DNA of 6,567 bases from NCBI RefSeq assembly GCF_039522005.1, contig NZ_BAAADA010000004.1, forward strand, positions 1-6,567. The letters are read 5' to 3'. This stretch comes from Alkalibacterium indicireducens. GTDB lineage: Bacteria > Bacillota > Bacilli > Lactobacillales > Carnobacteriaceae_A. A model generated the notes under the pieces. It did no database searches and was not told the origin of the DNA. It saw only the letters and a list, made by a program, of their open reading frames with translations. The number at the start of each line of letters is the position of its first letter. Positions within the stretch are counted from its first letter, which is position 1. Positions 5,545-6,567 of this stretch are shown one piece after another. The position numbers and the translations under genes were made by a program.

Positions 5545-6468
5545 TTAGTTTTCCTCCCATTTTTCAACCGTCACAGTTTTTAGAACGGTCTGTATGTCTT
5601 TTTCTGTAGCCAAGTCTGTATTAAAAGCCGTTGCTGTTCCACATGCAACGCTGTAACGGAACGCTTCTTTCGCATTCTGCGTGTCGCTGTATACACCTGT
5701 AAATCCGGCTACCATCGAATCACCTGCTCCGACAGAATTTATCAGCTGACCTTCTTCTGCTTTTCCGTGATAGATTTCATCCTTAGTAAACAGAACTGCT
5801 CCGTCTTTACCCATAGAAACAATTACGTGCTTGGCTCCTTTGCTTACTAGCTCTTTTCCGTAATGGATCAGCTTTTCATTCGAATCGATACGCGTCGAAT
5901 ACAGTGCCTCGAGCTCGTGAATATTAGGCTTGGCGAGCAGCGGCTGATTGCCGAGAGCATCCATCAGTTCTTTACCCGTCGTGTCTATGACGAATTCAGC
6001 CTGTTTCTCATGAATACGTTCAATCAGAACCTGATAAAAATCATCCGGCATCCCACCTGGTTTACTGCCTGATAGAATGACGATATCTCCTTTATTCAGA
6101 TCGGACATCTGGTCGAGAAGACGATTCTGATCATCTTTGGAAATCACTGGACCTGAACCGTTAAGCTCTGTTTCTTCCGATCCTTTGATTTTGACATTGA
6201 TTCGTGTGTCATCGTTAACTTCTATAAACTGTGTACTGATCGTCTGCCTTTCTAATGTCTCTTTTATGAAAGCTCCTGGAAACCCTCCAATATAGCCTAG
6301 CGCGATAGAAGGTTTGTCGAGAGCTTTGAGTACACGAGAAACGTTGATTCCTTTACCTCCAGGGAATTTCTGGCTTTTATCAAAACGGTTCAAATCACCT
6401 AGTCTGATCTGTTCATCTGGAAAGATGACATAATCGATTGATGGATTGAGTGTCACCGTATAAATCAT
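5545..6468 (-). CDS. fruK: 1-phosphofructokinase
   Basis: A cytosolic PfkB/ribokinase-family enzyme that phosphorylates fructose 1-phosphate with ATP to fructose 1,6-bisphosphate, the step after uptake by the fructose PTS. It has 307 residues, normal for FruK. Visible motifs are MIYTVTLNPSIDYV at the N-terminus, PGGKGINVSRVL (36-47; sugar-phosphate binding), VILSGSKPGGMPDDF (130-144), KPNIHELEAL (180-189), VIVSMGKDGAVLF (215-227) and the PfkB signature SVGAGDSMVAGF (245-256) with catalytic Asp250 and the anion-hole GAGD. The start ATG is preceded by AGAGGTG, and the N-terminus begins exactly where family members do. The stop codon abuts the fruA start, so the two are translationally coupled. 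Tagatose-6-phosphate kinase (LacC) is a close relative, but the fruA neighbour settles the assignment. Nothing is missing, so this enzyme should be active. Confidence 0.96.
   Translation of the reverse strand: MIYTVTLNPSIDYVIFPDEQIRLGDLNRFDKSQKFPGGKGINVSRVLKALDKPSIALGYIGGFPGAFIKETLERQTISTQFIEVNDDTRINVKIKGSEETELNGSGPVISKDDQNRLLDQMSDLNKGDIVILSGSKPGGMPDDFYQVLIERIHEKQAEFVIDTTGKELMDALGNQPLLAKPNIHELEALYSTRIDSNEKLIHYGKELVSKGAKHVIVSMGKDGAVLFTKDEIYHGKAEEGQLINSVGAGDSMVAGFTGVYSDTQNAKEAFRYSVACGTATAFNTDLATEKDIQTVLKTVTVEKWEEN
5551..5558 (-). promoter_or_regulatory. Strong ribosome binding site of fruA inside fruK
   Basis: GGGAGGAA on the minus strand lies six bases before the fruA ATG (5542-5544) and within the last codons of fruK, whose TAA directly precedes the ATG. 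This is the usual arrangement for coupled translation and fixes the fruA start. Confidence 0.85.
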
Positions 6469-6567
6469 AAGTTCACCTCTATTACTTTAGTAGTAATTAC
6501 CAATTTTTTTGTTTTTTCGTGTTGTTTTAATGCAACTATCGTTGCTCTATCAATTAAAATACAAAAA
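6465..6567 (-). CDS. Possible 3' end of an upstream regulator gene (fruR position), partial
   Basis: One minus-strand frame is open from the window edge for 34 codons. It ends at a TGA (6465-6467) that overlaps the fruK ATG as ATGA. The visible peptide includes ILIDRATIVALKQHEKTKKL and ends VITTKVIEVNL. In many Firmicutes a DeoR-type repressor gene, fruR, precedes fruK with such a four-base overlap, so position and overlap favour its C-terminus. The peptide is too short to match to the family with assurance, and the region is rich in A/T runs (6503-6517), which also suits an intergenic leader. Confidence 0.35.
   Translation of the reverse strand, partial: FCILIDRATIVALKQHEKTKKLVITTKVIEVNL
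6481..6554 (-). promoter_or_regulatory. Alternative reading: fruK leader with promoter-like and palindromic sites
   Basis: If no coding gene reaches fruK, this stretch would be its promoter region. TTGATA (6549-6554) and TTAAAA (6526-6531) are 17 bases apart, the latter a poor -10. The palindrome GCAAC-GATA-GTTGC (6532-6545) fills most of the spacer, where a repressor operator would sit. A second inverted repeat, ATTACT-5-AGTAAT (6481-6497), lies just before the ribosome binding site. This conflicts with the partial regulator gene only if the latter is real, since operators can also lie inside coding DNA. Confidence 0.2.

Noticed and set aside
1..6567. CRISPR array, tRNA or rRNA genes, toxin-antitoxin pair or defence island
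   Set aside because: I saw no regularly spaced repeats, no tRNA cloverleaf or rRNA sequence, and no paired small genes. The single P-loop kinase resembles zeta-toxin folds only at the general level and has no antitoxin neighbour.

Overview
The window reads as chromosomal DNA of a low-GC Gram-positive bacterium (Firmicutes). The grounds are AT-rich spacers, strong GGAGG-type ribosome binding sites, consensus sigma-A promoter spacing and a fructose operon with the order fruK-fruA. Protein style suggests the Lactobacillales/Carnobacteriaceae neighbourhood, but that is an impression and not a demonstrated assignment.

Left part (1-1151): the 3' end of an IS4-family transposase runs rightward from the window edge, followed by a long hairpin. 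The element ends at about 720-728, inside a leftward gene for a small-conductance (MscS-type) mechanosensitive channel. Only the N-terminal 141 or so residues of that channel survive on this side, so the gene is disrupted.

Middle part (1152-2661): a 360-base spacer holds a decayed coding stretch on the minus strand and a clear promoter (TTGAAG-17-TATAAT). The promoter drives an orphan P-loop kinase-like gene at 1513-2163 whose substrate cannot be read from sequence. About 450 bases of AT-rich DNA follow, with only weak coding-like fragments. This stretch looks like worn accessory DNA between the IS and the conserved metabolic genes.

Right part (2611-6567): all genes lie on the minus strand. 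An aldo/keto reductase with a complete Asp-Tyr-Lys-His tetrad has its own intrinsic terminator. Upstream of it, separated by a perfect 17-bp inverted-repeat terminator, is the fructose operon. FruK (1-phosphofructokinase, intact) is followed without a gap by fruA, the fructose PTS permease EIIABC. In the usual pathway FruA imports fructose as fructose 1-phosphate and FruK phosphorylates it to fructose 1,6-bisphosphate. The last 34 codons of a possible upstream regulator overlap the fruK start by four bases.

The most notable observation is that fruA is broken. The reading frame shifts inside the EIIB domain at about 4895-4903. Both the missing protein segment and the frame arithmetic fit a 25-bp deletion between two copies of GCTGACGGC. 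This leaves an EIIA-EIIB' protein and an EIIC fragment in different frames. I see no convincing new multi-gene system here. The window is best described as two independently damaged membrane transport genes, one uncharacterised kinase and ordinary sugar metabolism.
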